Positions 27,393 through 39,779 of a DNA stretch of 64,000 nt are shown here, piece by piece. Below the pieces are notes generated by a model, which ran no database searches, was not told the DNA's origin, and saw nothing but the letters and a program-made list of their open reading frames with translations. The translations under genes and the position numbers were made by a program. Within the stretch, counting starts at the first letter, position 1. Every line of letters begins with the position of its first letter. This stretch comes from Tetranychus cinnabarinus (lineage: Eukaryota; Arthropoda; Arachnida; Trombidiformes; Tetranychidae), in assembly GCA_022266195.1 (NCBI GenBank), contig WHVY01000002.1, forward strand, positions 13,531,001 through 13,595,000, written 5' to 3'.

Positions 27393-28679
27393 CTCGAATG
27401 GAAGACATGATAAGGCAAAAATCCAGGTAGGAATTTCTGTATGATGCAAACAGGAAACCAAACCAATAAAAGAACTGTTGTGCCAAAAATGACAAGAGAT
27501 GCAACGAATTTTCTTATATGCCGAAAAACTGATAGATTAATCATGTCTTGAATAGGATTGAAATCAGGATCATTGAGATTTCTTAGAAACCAAAGGGCGC
27601 CAGGGCGTAGAACTTCTCTTAATATGTACATGAATGAAGCGAAGTAAAAGACATAAACCATTCCAACTAGCCAATGAATGAACATGGAAGTTCCTGGGGC
27701 TGTACGTAAGCCGGTCTCTCGATCAGAAAGAGTGGCCCCAAGGATAGGCTATAAATAATAATAAAAGAATACAATTAGAGAAAATTTCAATGAAATAGTG
27801 AGTATATAATTTAAAGATGTTTTGTGATTAAATTAGTTATTTAACTTACTAATGAGCAAATGTCGAACCACCATCCGAATACTAAAGGAAAAACACCAAT
27901 CTCAAAGACAAATAGAAGAACAACTTTCACTGCCACATAAGACAGACCTAATAATTTTTGTGTCTTTCTGAATCTCAACAGTGCAGCAATAGAATGTAAG
28001 ACGACTAGAGCTATGCTGATGATAATGTACCCAAAAAGAGTAGTGACGAGACCTTCGAAATTAGTAGCAGACACGGTGTAATCCTAAACTTTTAACAGCT
28101 AAAGCACCAACATGAAAAGGAAAGAATGTGAAAATAAGAACAAATAAGGTGTTGAGAGAAATGGCCCAGAAAACGTGTTCAAAAAATATTAATGAACCAT
28201 CTAGTCCTAGAATCTGCAAAATAGAAATGAGGAATCACAATTAAATTATGATTTGGAGGTCAAATAAATTAATAAACAAATAGATCAATACATACCAAAG
28301 ATTAAAGCATTAATCTCGATCCCATTCTACGGGATTCCAATTTATTTCCTCTTGAGCAGCAATTCTTGTCGGATCTGCATCTTCCCTAACATCAGCGTCA
28401 GGATCACCAAGAAGAGGAGCAACATCATTAGCTGCTTCTATTGCTGCTTCAACAGCACGAAGATTGTCTTCTTCATGAGGTTCTTCTTCCCCTTCAGATT
28501 CCTCGGCATTTTCGTCAACATTATTATTGTTGACATTATTATTTAATCCTATGCCGGCCTCATCTGGAATATTTTGCGGACGATTGGGCACATTACGAGG
28601 AGGTGGGAAAACTTCGGCTGGAGGCTCAAGCCATTCAGGACCTCCACCTCTCACTATTTGTGCTCGTAACCATACGAGA
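27393..28679 (-). pseudogene. MARCHF6: MARCHF6/Doa10-like E3 ligase fragment (transmembrane exons only)
   Basis: Three exons: ~28679-28310, 28213-27850 and 27748-27393, with good acceptors/donors. They read 'SLVWLRAQIVRGGGPEWLE', an acidic linker, 'LGLDGSLIFFEHVFWAISL', 'FEGLVTTLFGYI', 'IGVFPLVFGWWFDICSL' and 'LRPGALWFLRNLNDPDFNP', all characteristic of MARCHF6, the ER-membrane ubiquitin ligase of ERAD and sterol control. The first exon runs into TAA at 28310 before any donor, and neither the RING exon upstream nor the C-terminal exons downstream are found here. It is therefore a partial duplicate or relic rather than a full gene. Confidence 0.8.
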
Positions 28680-28719
28680 CTAAGAAAGGCACAAAGAGTG
28701 ACTCATGACTCATAGTTTC

Positions 28720-30190
28720 GCTAGAATCTGCAAATATTGGGTAAAATAGTAATATCAAATCACAAGGAAATCCACTGGCGCCTAAGTCTTTGGCATCCTT
28801 GTGTTAAGCGTTATTTTTCGAGAAAAGACTGACTCAAATTTGGTTTATCTCCATAGTTGATTTTGATTTCATCATGTTTTTGTGTGCTTACTTTTAACGT
28901 GCAGTATTTGAGACTGACCGCGAGTTGACTAGAGTCACGATTGGCTAGTTAATGTTAATGCGAGCCTACAAGAAATGGTGTTGAAAAACGTTCACGCTGG
29001 CTTCAGGACTTGGCTATATCAACAACTGCGTAAAAACCTGCTACCGCGGTGCTGATTCGAGGACTGTAACGTGGGCCCAATACAACAAGTGCGCAATCCA
29101 AATTGACACGTGAACAATGGTGCGGATTTTTAATGATTATTTTCTCTTTAGGACACCAAGTGGTGCAACTCACGGTACCCGTCGATATGACCACATCATA
29201 GCAAAGCAGCTAATAAGTTGCGATATATTCAAATGGTGGATTTTCCTCAATTCGACTGTGATAATCGCCCTGTTAGGAAACAAGTAGAAATTTCCGATGT
29301 ACTTTGGCTGTTATACCTGATTATGCTAATGACACAGAATGTTGGCACCTGAAAGGAAAGAACTTGGCATGATTATCACAGCATTCCTTGGTCGAGTTTA
29401 CAAACAAAATCTTAAATTCATTCAATTCATTGTGTACTGATGAAACAAATTTAATCATAAACAGCTTCTAATACATTGTACGGTATCGGTACTATAATAG
29501 GTATTAATTAGGTTGCATCATTCATCGCAAGCTAAATGAGCCAAGCATTTAAGTTTTACGGATTAAACGAAGCAAAAGAATAACTCGATAGACGGTGACT
29601 TTAACAATTGTCTGATACTACTAGACCTCGCTGGTGGCTCGTTCATTCGTAAAATTCAATTTTTTTCCATGGTAAATAGTTTAGTTCGAAATCGTTTCCA
29701 TAATTCAAGGTTCGAGCACTTTTATACATTCATTATTACTAGGAGTTTTCATTGAACTTGTTCTTCTAACGTTATTTTTAACGGTCAAACAGAAAATAAC
29801 CTTATTTGATGCAAATTCTTCCTCGCTGCACTACGACAAAACATCGATACAAACAAGTCATTCGTATTAATGAGAGCAATAGTGATTAGACAGAGCCTCA
29901 TTTTATTCGGAAAGAATCTATTGACGAACAGAATTAATCGGACACTTTTTCCGACTCCTCAGCAGATCTCGTGAATCTGGTGATTAACAATGCAATAATC
30001 CAATCACATGAGTAACAACACTTTGCCACTCTCGATGCAATATAAAGAAATAAGAGTCATAATGATTATAAAAGTAATAATTCTTGCACAGGCTCAACTA
30101 CGGAAATCCTATGCATCAGCAAGCTCATGAAATCGTAAACTAAACCATTTTCATTGGGACATATTTTGATTAGTTAACAGTAAAAGATTA
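28720..30190. other. Intergenic, less AT-rich stretch, no gene seen
   Basis: The 28.9-29.2 kb segment has noticeably higher GC (e.g. GGGCCC, CCGCGG) than its surroundings but no meaningful ORF or exon of the MARCHF6 relic. Confidence 0.4.
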
Positions 30191-30292
30191 CGTTTAAAAA
30201 TTATTTAATATTCTTATTTAGCAAATATTACAATCAACAGATGCAGATTTTACATAAAAATTTCATCTTGTATCAATGATATCACGAATTGA

Positions 30293-31145
30293 TCAACAGA
30301 AATCTCCTTGGCAGACTTCAACCAATTTTCGTCCAGTCAACGATTGAACAAGATCTTCAACTTCTTGTGAAGCTGAAACGTATTTAGTCTTGGAAACAAA
30401 CCATGCTTTAACTAATTGTTAAATTAAAAAATGGTAAACAATTATTAGATTAATTGTATTGCTTATTCAGTAATTAACTTACTATCAACAGTTGATTCAT
30501 CAATTTTAACACAACTTGCTAAAACAGCTTCGGCATATTTAGGGCGAGCGAAATAAGGCATCCAAAATATCCCCTGGTGACCATCTGAAATGAATTTTGA
30601 ATATTGTAATTGCATGAATATATTGCGAGAAATTCATTGCTTACCTGAGGTTGTGATATTGAATGAGTAGGGTTCATCTTCATCTACAATAACATCATAA
30701 TATGATTTTCCATTAAAATCACCAACAGTCAATTCGATCAAATTGTCCCAAAGTGACATAACTTCACTGTTGTAATTAAATGACTGATTAATTAGATTTG
30801 TGAATCAAACAATTTGTCAATTGAAACTCACATGTCTCGAGTATTTCCTGACTCAATAACGGCAACTTTTTAGGATAAAGGTGATCAATCTCAAGAGTAT
30901 TGTACACAGTTCTTGTGACAGTTTGTTCACTTCGACCTAAAACAGTCCAGCTTCCTAGGAACTAATAATTAATAGATGAAATATTGTTAATAATATAATG
31001 ATTAAAATTAAGTTCAACTTACATTTGAGAAGGTCCAATAATCAATTTTGGGTTGTTTTGGCTCTGGACATGATCCCTGGATTTTAACGGCAAATGAACT
31101 TGAAATTGCGAGAGCAATCAAAGCAAAAAATAAAGTTGACTTCAT
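30293..31145 (-). pseudogene. Lipocalin gene copy 1, five exons, frameshifted in exon 2
   Basis: Exon 1 (31145-31023) encodes a secretion signal 'MKSTLFFALIALAISSSFA' followed by 'VKIQGSCPEPKQPK'. Exon 2 (30961-30832) has the lipocalin 'LGSWTVLGR' (GxW) motif. Exons 3-5 follow to the TGA at 30293 and end 'FC'. Relative to copy 2, exon 2 has lost one base in the 'HLYP' region (~30885-30893), shifting frame for the rest. Secreted beta-barrel carriers of small hydrophobic ligands are a large family in spider mites. A sequencing error is the alternative explanation for the shift. Confidence 0.7.
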
Positions 31146-31149
31146 TTTT

Positions 31150-32460
31150 AACAAAACTGTTGAGTGTCAAGTAAATGTAATGAACAATTGAAATAATAAC
31201 TGTAATGACTTGAAATGTTACAATAAACTCTGTTTTTATACACAATAATCGAGATCTAAGTCTAATGTTAAAACACATGTCCAATCACTGATTATGCGGA
31301 TAACAATGAATGCGTGGTTAACCTTCAATTATCTGGATATCTTGATAAATTTTTGATACCCGAATCGGTGCAATCAGATACAAAAACTACATTTGTTATT
31401 AATATGTTGATAAGAAATTCGTGCTAAAATTGAAGGCTAATGCCTTCTAGTGATTTCAAATGCGAAAATCATTTAGATTAATGTTTATGAAAATTTCAAT
31501 TTCCATGTCATCTCGAAAAGTCAACTTTCATTTTATTTCAATGGATCATTTCTATGGGATTAATTTGCTAAAAACTTTTTTCAAGTTAAGAACTAGTATG
31601 TTTCGACCGAGTTCCGTAGGGAATTTGTGTTTGTAGGAACAATTAAAGTTATGCTAGATTTGCTCTTTAGACTTTCTGGTATAACTTACAATTAGTAATC
31701 AGAAAAATGCCCTAACTTGGAGAGATTTCGGAAAAGAGGTCACTTAGATTTGATGACAAATTATTTGCTATTAGAGAATAAGCTGAAGTACATTTTCACA
31801 AACTTATTGGCGAAATGTTTATACATTTTTTCAGAACAACGGTTTTCTTGGCTCTCGTTACCTTAAAAACTTTGCAGACTGAAATCCAAGAATGGCGACA
31901 CAATTCAATCACCATTTTTTCAATGTACAGTATATTTTGCTATGGGCGACAATATTTTCAAATATAAAAACTTGAAAATTATGCGAAATGAGCTGAACTT
32001 TGTAAGCAATTTGTTACCAGGTCAATGGTTCATTTGTGAAGACAAATGCTTATTCATTTTCTTCACTCTCATTATGCATAAATAGCTAAGAGGGGGCAGA
32101 TCTTAGTCGATTTCACACCCCGCTTTGTCATATTGTGGGTGCCAAAAAAATCGCACTTAGATAAGAAAAGTAACCAAGAAATTGTTGGCATAAATTGATG
32201 GCTCTTGTAAAAACAATAACTCTTTGATAATATCGCAATAACACAAAAGCTAACAATAATTGATTTGTTTCATTATTCAATTCTAGTTGATTAAAAACAT
32301 TAATCTGATCGAATGATCATTTTAATGGTTAAGATATAATAAACTCTCGATTCATCTATTCTACTCGTTAAGCATGGCAGAAAAGGACCAGGTACAAGTG
32401 AGATCGATCTTCAACTCTTTGGTCAGATCAAAGCGCGATCCTCACTCGAGCTACTAGTGA
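31150..32460. other. 5' flank of lipocalin copy 1, no other gene
   Basis: Starts with the lipocalin promoter (TATA-like 'TTTTTATACAC' about 31230-31240), then AT-rich DNA; the distal ~400 bp are duplicated in unit 2. Confidence 0.45.
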
Positions 32461-32467
32461 GTTTAAA

Positions 32468-32645
32468 TTAAACTTCTCTTTTCAAACCCATGGATGAGTG
32501 ATATATGCAAAAAATTAACAGAAGAATACTTGGCTTCATGCATTCCAATAACTCGGTTTGATTCATGCACTAGAAGTAGATTCCAATATATAGTACTATA
32601 TATAGTATATGCTACTGTTAAGTTGCATGATCGTGTCAAACTCGA
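32468..32645 (+). pseudogene. Short fragment of PAN-family exon 1
   Basis: Aligns with about 6632-6805 of the 5567-8648 gene ('TGGATAAGTGA', 'CAGAAGAATACTTG', 'CATTCCAATAACTCGG'), with indels and stop codons. Confidence 0.75.
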
Positions 32646-32784
32646 TTATTGAGAGATATTTTGATTAGTTAACAGAAAAGTTTGCGTTTAAAAAATTATT
32701 TAATATTCTTATTTAGCAAATATTAATATTAATAGCTGAAGAGTTTACATGACAATTCATCTTGTATCAATATTCACGAATTTA

Positions 32785-33652
32785 TCAGCAGAAATCTCCT
32801 TGACAGACTTCAATCAATTTTCGGCCAGTCAACGATTTGACAATATCTTCAACTTCTTGTGAAGCTGTAACGTATTTATTCCTGGAAACAAACCACGCTT
32901 TAACTATTTAATAAATGAAAAAATAGTAAACAATTATTAAATTTATTCTATTGCATATATTCAGTAATTAACTTACTATCAACAGTCGATTCATCAACTT
33001 TAACACAACTTGCTAAGACAGCTTCGACATATTTAGGGCGAGCATAGTAAGGCATCCAAAATTGACCTCGTTTACCATCTGAAAGCAATTTTCAAAATTG
33101 TTATTCTTTGTAAGAACTTTACCAGGAACTTATCGCTTACCTGAAGTTGTGATGTTGAATGAGTAGGGCTCTCCTTCATCTACAATAACATCATAAAATG
33201 ATTTACCATCAAAATCACCAACAGTCGATTCGATCAAGCTGTCCCAAAGTGACATAACTTCACTGTTTTTGGTTGAATGGTTGGTTAATTAGATCTGTTA
33301 ATCGAACAATTCGTCAATTTAAACTTACTCGTCTCGAGTATTTCCTTTCTCAATAACGGAAACTTTTCCAGGATAAAGGTGATCAATCTCGAGAGTATTG
33401 TAAACAGTTCTTGGGACAGTTTCTTCACTACGCCCTAAAACAATCCAACTTTCTATGAACTAATAATTAATAGATGAAATATTATTAATTATATAATGAT
33501 TAAAATAAAGTTAAACTCACATTCCAAAAGTACCAATTATTACCGCTATCAACTTTGGGTTGTTTTGGTTCTGGACATGATCCCTGGATTTTAACGGCAA
33601 ATGAGCTTGAAATTGCAAGAGCAAGCAAAGCAAAAAACAAAGTTGACTTCAT
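32785..33652 (-). CDS. Secreted lipocalin, copy 2, intact
   Basis: Exons 33652-33521, 33459-33329, 33262-33141, 33078-32977 and 32903-32785 splice cleanly (GT...AG, phases 0/2/1/1) to a 201-aa protein. A signal peptide 'MKSTLFFALLALAISSSFA' is followed by a mature start near 'VKIQGSCPEP'. The GxW position has 'FIESW', then 'HLYPGKVSVIEKGNTR', 'TVGDFDGKSFYDV' and 'VLASCVKVDES', with a C-terminal Cys pair 'EVCQGDFC'. Four cysteines fit two lipocalin disulfides. It probably binds hydrophobic ligands extracellularly. A TATAAAAA box lies ~85 nt upstream of the ATG. It is the only intact member of five in the window. Confidence 0.85.
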
Positions 33653-33737
33653 TTTAACAAAACTGTTTATATTCAAGTAAATGTAATGAACAATTGAAAT
33701 AATAACTGTAATGACGCGAAATGTTACACTAAGCTCT

Positions 33738-33746
33738 GTTTTTATA
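33738..33746 (-). promoter_or_regulatory. TATA box of lipocalin copy 2
   Basis: GTATAAAAA on the - strand ~85 nt before the ATG at 33652; conserved in copies 1, 3, 4 and 5. Confidence 0.6.
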
Positions 33747-34624
33747 CACAATAATCGATTTCTAAGTCCAATGTTAATATATGTCCAATCACTGTTAATG
33801 CAGGTACAATAGCTGGCGTGGTATTATCACCTGGCGTATCACGATAAATTTTTGACACACGCATCGGTACAATAAGACACAAAAATGACATTTATTATGC
33901 CCATAAGAAATCCGTGCTGAAATTGAAGGCTAATTATACCGAATTCATTAGCGACTTCGCTTTGCTTGGGGCTCCAAATGCATCCAAGCATTTAGATTAA
34001 TGTCCTTTAAATATGAATTTCCATTCCATCTCAAAAGGTCAATTTTCATTTTGTTTCAATTGAAAATTTCTCTGGGATTAAAATGCAGAAAACTTTCTTT
34101 TCGAGTTAAGAACTAGTAGGATTCCACCTACAAAGCCGAAAATTTAGACCCGATCTTGGTTTGGTATGGACATTAAAACTTTGGTTATTTTTCAAATTAA
34201 TTTTTCTTTCTTCACTCTCGTTATGCATAAATAGCTAAGAGGGGGTAGATGTTAATCGCTTTTACACCCCGCTTTGTTATATCGTGGGTGCAAAAAAATA
34301 GCACTTAGATAAGAAAGCAGCGTCGAGCAAACAAAAGACACAAAGTTGTTGGCATAAATTGATGGCTCTTGTAAAAACAATAACTCTTTGATGATATCGC
34401 AATAACACAATAGCTAATAACAATATCTGTTTGTTTCAAATCTAGTTAATTGCAAACATTAATCTGATTGAATGATGATTTGAATATAATCATTATAAAC
34501 TCCTCTCAATCTATCTCCGCTATGCATTAGGAAAGGATCAGATACAAGTTAGATCAATTTTCAACTCTTTGGTCAGGCCAAAGCTCGACCCTAACTCGAA
34601 CTACTAGTGAGTACTTTTATTCGA

Positions 34625-36480
34625 ATATTTTGCATATTTAAAGCTTTTTAACCAAATCTTAATCTATTATGTCTAAGTTTTGTTGAATTTCATGCCTGTC
34701 CATTTGCTTCAATCACTTGCGTTTCGAACTCAAATATTCGCAAAACTATCAGCTCTAAATTAGAGCCTCTAATCTATTTCAATGGGAAAGTTTCATATTC
34801 GTTCAACCATCATCATCAAAGTTATGTCAAGTCAGTGCAAAAATCCAATTACACCAATAACAAGATGCTATCCATTTGATTTCAATGCATTACAAAGCAG
34901 CAATGTATTAACGATGATAATTTTGCAAGTTCATCCATGGAAACTGTGATATGTACAGCAGTGCTTTAGAATCGTTAATTTAAATACGACAGATTTAGAG
35001 GCTGCATCGATCATGGTCAATCGCTGATTTCGCTCCACTGACACTGAAAACTTTGTGAGTATGATACACTCAATCTACAAGCAGAAGACTCGAAAATCTT
35101 GATGTTAAAACGCTCGTCAATGAAATTAACTAAACAGTAAAATCTATTTCTACAACTGAACAAAATGAAATCCAAGTTTAACTTTAAAAGCAATTTCATT
35201 GCAGAACCTACGTATAAATCTACGAATGATTCTAGTCATTGTCCGCAAATCATGGAGTCACTCAGGGACACTGGTACTTGTCAATCTATATACCATATAT
35301 AAAGTCAAAACATGAAATTTTTGCGTAAAGATTGTGGCCAAACTAAAAGGATTCTAAAGAAACTCTTTTTTACAACCTGAAAGCCATGATTAAACTACAT
35401 CCACGAAAAATAGTCAGAACTTTATCGGAATTTAGGTACCTGAGAAATTAGCGTTCAAACAGGGTAGGGGAAAAAATGCAGAATCCGTATCTTTTACCAT
35501 TGACTTTGGGGGAAAAATGTTTTGGTTGTTCAGGTTGATTGTTGGTTGATTGTTAAATTAGATGGATATGTAAAACCATTTTTCGGCCAAGAGTTAGATA
35601 AAAAATATGTTGCCTCAACTGTTGAACCAAATTTTATTTTATTTTTTCTCATTGACAATGGTTTTTCATCAATAAGAGTCTTTAAATGTGGATTGGATTT
35701 TTTGTATTCAGTGAAAAGAAATTTACGATCAGTCATGATCGTGGTTCAGCTTGTAGTTATTAATAATATCGACAAAGAATTATTATGGAATTAGAGATCC
35801 TGGATCACAGTAATGAAAATAATAGTTCTGGTCTTGGTTTGATCTTGTTTTTTGTCGGGAATAAACTTACAAATTGTTATTTGTTTGTGGTGGGTGGATT
35901 TAGTGTGAAATAAGATTGTATTAAACAATATGTGACAACCATGTTGAATAGTTGATTAAAGAATCAAGTTGTTAGGGAGAATGGTTGAGGTACAGTGGAC
36001 ACTTTCCCTAGGACTTTTGAGGGTTCATAGTTCATGGGGAAACTGAGATTTTCTCATAAACTATGAGTCTTACAGGTGAACAAATGTTACCAACAGATTT
36101 TTTTTGATGAGAGGAAGCTAACGATATGTAGAAATATCGAGGTATACCAGAGGTTCTTTATTCAGTAGCTTCATATGGTGAAATGTATGGGAAAAGGTCA
36201 AAATTAAGGGTTTTTCATAGTTTACATTGAAATGACTTATCAGATCAAAACTAATTGTGATTCATTAAGTTCATGATGTTGAACTATGAGTGAATAGTGT
36301 TGAATGTTAGTCAGAGTCGTTATTGGTGAAGTTGGAAGATGAAACGAGAAAAAGTGGAAAAAGTCAAAAATTGAAATGAATTTAGATTGAAGGTAAATCG
36401 TGACTAATAAGTCATATTGAACATTTAAATAGTTATTGAGTTTAGTTCAATTTATTATAACAAGTTATATCAAGTAAAGT
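34625..36480. other. Intergenic DNA with one dispersed-repeat copy, no gene seen
   Basis: ORFs around 35520-35794 on both strands have no recognisable family. 35730-35935 belongs to the dispersed repeat shared with 44341-44530 and 53370-53565. Confidence 0.45.
35730..35935 (+). repeat. Dispersed repeat R1, copy 1
   Basis: Shares 'GAGATCCTGGATCA', 'GATCTTGTTTTTTGTCG', 'AATAAACTT', 'GTTATTTG' and 'AATAAGATTGTA' with the other two copies. About 70-80% similar by eye. Confidence 0.75.
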
Positions 36481-38709
36481 TGATATTTTCAACCAACAGT
36501 TCTCATCCTAATGGACCTTACATAGACATTTACTTTGATGTTAAGACTTCATTGCCTTATCGATTCTCATTTTTTTATCCTGAATGGATCGAAACCAAGG
36601 AAATCATTTCAGTGAATGAAACTAAAACAGTAAAAAACCAAGTTGATTCCGAGTCAAACTATAATATGTTTACAACTTTTACATGTTCAAACCTCCGGTC
36701 ATATCATCAGATAATCCAATTCCTTATCCGTTGGGTTATGGATGTAAGCGTAAAAATAGTGATTCTCATACTTCATTGCCAGATTTTATTGAAGTTGGAC
36801 AGTTTACTATGGATATGGAAGCCATAATCACCTATCCTAACTTGACCCTATCTTGATCCTATCTTAACTGTGACCCTATCAAATCAACTGCTCGAGTAAT
36901 GAAACGAGGCGATGTTTTTATTATTACATACAAAATCCAAGAAGAAACTGATTTCGTTCGTTCAATTGAAATGCCATATCATTTAGGGCGATTTTAAGTA
37001 GATGAAGGCATTGGTCGATGCCATTATTATCCATCAAATTTTTTTAATTTTGTTAAACTTATCACCCGTTTGCCTTTAGATCAAAATCTTGGCTTCAATT
37101 TATTGCAATATCTAGTAATGAAACCAGCTAAAGATGATGCACCACCTTTTATTAATGATATACCTTTAGAACCTTTTCGAGTGAAAGAATACAGAGCAGC
37201 TGACTTCTTCTCGGACAAAGTTAATGCCATTGTTGATTATTATTATACAAAAAATGTCAGCGATTCTGTTCCGGGTAAAGTAACATTTACCCCAGATAGA
37301 AGGGATTATTATTATGATTCTGTTGATTCTCCAACTTAACTTTGCGGTAACCATAATTAATTACGAAGAAACTTCCCGCGATTATGGAGATCGATTCAAT
37401 GTTGCAGGTTGTTATGAAAAACTTGGCAGCTATACTTGATTTCAACTTTTCTTTTCAAATCCTTGGATAAGTGAAAGCAATATGCAAGCTATTAAGGCAT
37501 CAACAGAAGAATACCTAACTTCATTCATTCCATTAACTCGGATTGGTTCGATCCATGCACAAGAAGTCGGTTCTAATATATACTGTTAAGCTACATGATC
37601 GTGTCCAGCTCATTGACGCTTATAGTCATAAGAATCAACGTAAAATTGTGAATCCTTCATATATTTTAATAAAATCCAAAGGATATGACTGTGAGCATTT
37701 GTGTAGTACAAATCCAGTTTGCGATGCTTTTAAATATTGTTTTGATTATGACTGCATAGTTTTTACAGCTATTAATAAATATTTATTTTACGATACAGAA
37801 TACAGTGAAGAATGCGATTTGTATGCTTAATATGGTACGGTCATAGTTGAATAATTGATTAGCGCAAACTATTTATCGACGATGTCACACGTATTACAAC
37901 AGATAAGGAATAAAGTCTCTTCGGGCGAATTTCGTTTAGACAGTGTTGGCCTATCAGCAGAAGATTTGTTCATTGTGAGTGGACCTGAAGAGATTGGTGA
38001 TATTTCACAGGAACTAATACATACAAGTGGTTCCAATCCTTTAAGAGCTGATAATTTTCCGATGATCCAAACTGATCGTCATTTCAATGAAGCACAATTC
38101 AAGTTCGAGAAAAGTACTCTTCAAGATTGTTTCAAGGCTTGTTTAAATGATGGTGATTGTAATACACTTTCATATTGTACCAATCAGAATAAGGAATGTA
38201 TTCTGAGTGAAGAAACATCGAGTTCATTGAAAGACGCATTTGAAGACAAAACGAGTCATGCAGATGGGTGCAACATCTATCAAAGTAAATTTACTTTTAC
38301 ATTAATTTGTGTTTCTTAAACTAACTTTGTTCCTTAATTTTAACCTAGAATATTTTATGAATCTGTGCCACGAGTGTCCGGGCAAAAGTTTAGTTCTTGA
38401 TGCCGTCTCAGCAATAATTGGTGTTTAGATTGATGATTGTGCAAAAAGATGTGCTCAATCAAATGGTCTCAATTGCGAACCATTTGATTATTTTCAAGAT
38501 TGCGGGTAAGTCGAAACTTCGACTAACAAGGGAGGTTATCGAGATACCCGAGCTACTTTTGAATGAGTGAGGTGTCATTCGATAGAGGATGATGAATTAT
38601 GAAAAACTGTCGAGGCTTTTTTCTGCTAATACAGTGGTTCCTAAGATATTTGGGTTTAAAATTTGGTCATTTTTATTGAACTCAAATTTAAAAATCTTTT
38701 CAGATGTGA

Positions 38710-38790
38710 GCTGAAGGGTAGCTCAGTGGTTAAAGATTCAAGGGTAACTATGAAGGTTTTGGGTTCGAGACTCACTTACTTTATAATTTT
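38710..38790 (+). mobile_element. tRNA-derived SINE-like head
   Basis: GGTAGCTCAGTGGTTAAAG (A-box type) and GGTTCGAGACT (B-box type) about 35 bases apart resemble a Pol III promoter. It does not fold into a full tRNA as far as I can see. Lies in an intron of the PAN pseudogene. Confidence 0.55.
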
Positions 38791-38798
38791 TCCCCTTC

Positions 38799-38938
38799 TT
38801 AATTGAATTATTCATTATAATTATTTTTTTGTGAAAAATTAACAAATATTCATCAATATTTTTTAATTTTGATCTATTCATCTAGAATTGATTAATTTTC
38901 ACAAAAAAATAATTATAATGAATAATTCAATTAAGAAG
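38799..38938. repeat. Fold-back element, ~45-bp near-perfect inverted repeat
   Basis: Arms at about 38799-38845 and 38892-38938 (CTTCTTAATTGAATTATTCA... and its complement) around a ~45-bp AT-rich loop. MITE-like or the tail of the adjacent SINE. Confidence 0.8.
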
Positions 38939-39779
38939 TTATTCGTTAATGAAAATAAAAAATTATTGTAACATGATTGTGTATTTATCTATGAATAGAT
39001 CTAATTATTTTTATTTTATTTTTATCTCAATTCCTTTCAGAAATGAATCTGTTTGTTTCTTACATGTTAACCACGTTGAGATAGATAAAGTTCATGAAAT
39101 AAATGCAACAAACTGGAAGTTGGCTGAAGCTGGATGTGCCCTATTATTCAAGTAAAAACCTTTATTTTAATCCAACCTTTGCTCAAAGTCTAGTCAATAT
39201 TATTTATTCAATCTTTTTAATTTTACAGAAAAATCTGAACTCGATTATGAACATAAAATTGGACTTGCATTGAAAGACAATATGAAAGAATCAATTGTTG
39301 GAACCTTTGACCATTTATCAATAGAAGACTGTGCTTCCGAATGCAATAAAGATGCCGATTGTTTTACTTTCGAGTTTTGTGAAACATTCGACTATAATCA
39401 AATTTACGAAAGTGGTTTTTCGTCAACGAACTGTTCATTGACAAATTTAAAACCAAATAATGCTAATCAAAGTGGACTATTTGAAGAATCGAAAAGCAAC
39501 AAAAAAATTTGCCCAATTTACATGAACCACAAGAAAGTTACAGGAAAAAGCAAAAAGCAAAACTGATTCACAGCCATCTTCATCAATAATAACATCACAA
39601 ACTAAATCAAATGATTATAATTTAATAATCGGATTGGAAGCAATTGTTATCATAATGGCGTTTGCCAGTGGAATCATTGGATTCCAATTTTCTGCTAAAA
39701 AAGGAATCATTTTATCAATTAACTTATTGGAAATCAAAAATAAACATCAGATGAAAACTAAAGATGAACAGTCATGATT

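Larger units (their letters stand above)
30180..34620. repeat. Tandem direct duplication of a ~2.2-2.4-kb lipocalin unit
   Basis: Unit 1 (~30180-32460) and unit 2 (~32660-34620) share the lipocalin gene, its upstream region and a downstream block. That block includes 'CATAAATAGCTAAGAGGGGG' (32078 and 34226) and 'ACACCCCGCTTTGT'. A fragment of the PAN-family exon sits between units at 32468-32645. Confidence 0.85.
36495..39775 (+). pseudogene. PAN/Apple-repeat membrane protein, degenerate copy 2
   Basis: Homologous to 5740-8700 across its length. The frame is broken many times in exon 1 (e.g. stops after 36827, at ~36997, 37339, 37437 and 37830). A fragment of exon 2 near 38350-38508 carries an internal stop. 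Exon 3 (39041-39149) and exon 4 (39230-39566), with its Cys module 'CASECNKDADCFTFEFC', remain recognisable, but the membrane segment is frame-shifted from the module. A ~300-bp insertion with SINE-like and fold-back sequences lies in one intron (38590-39000). Confidence 0.85.

Noticed and set aside
35522..35794. 90-aa ORF and its antisense partner
   Set aside because: Neither has a recognisable domain; the region partly overlaps dispersed repeat R1.
38710..38790. Functional tRNA gene
   Set aside because: A/B-box-like sequences exist but no paired acceptor stem or anticodon arm; better as a SINE scrap.
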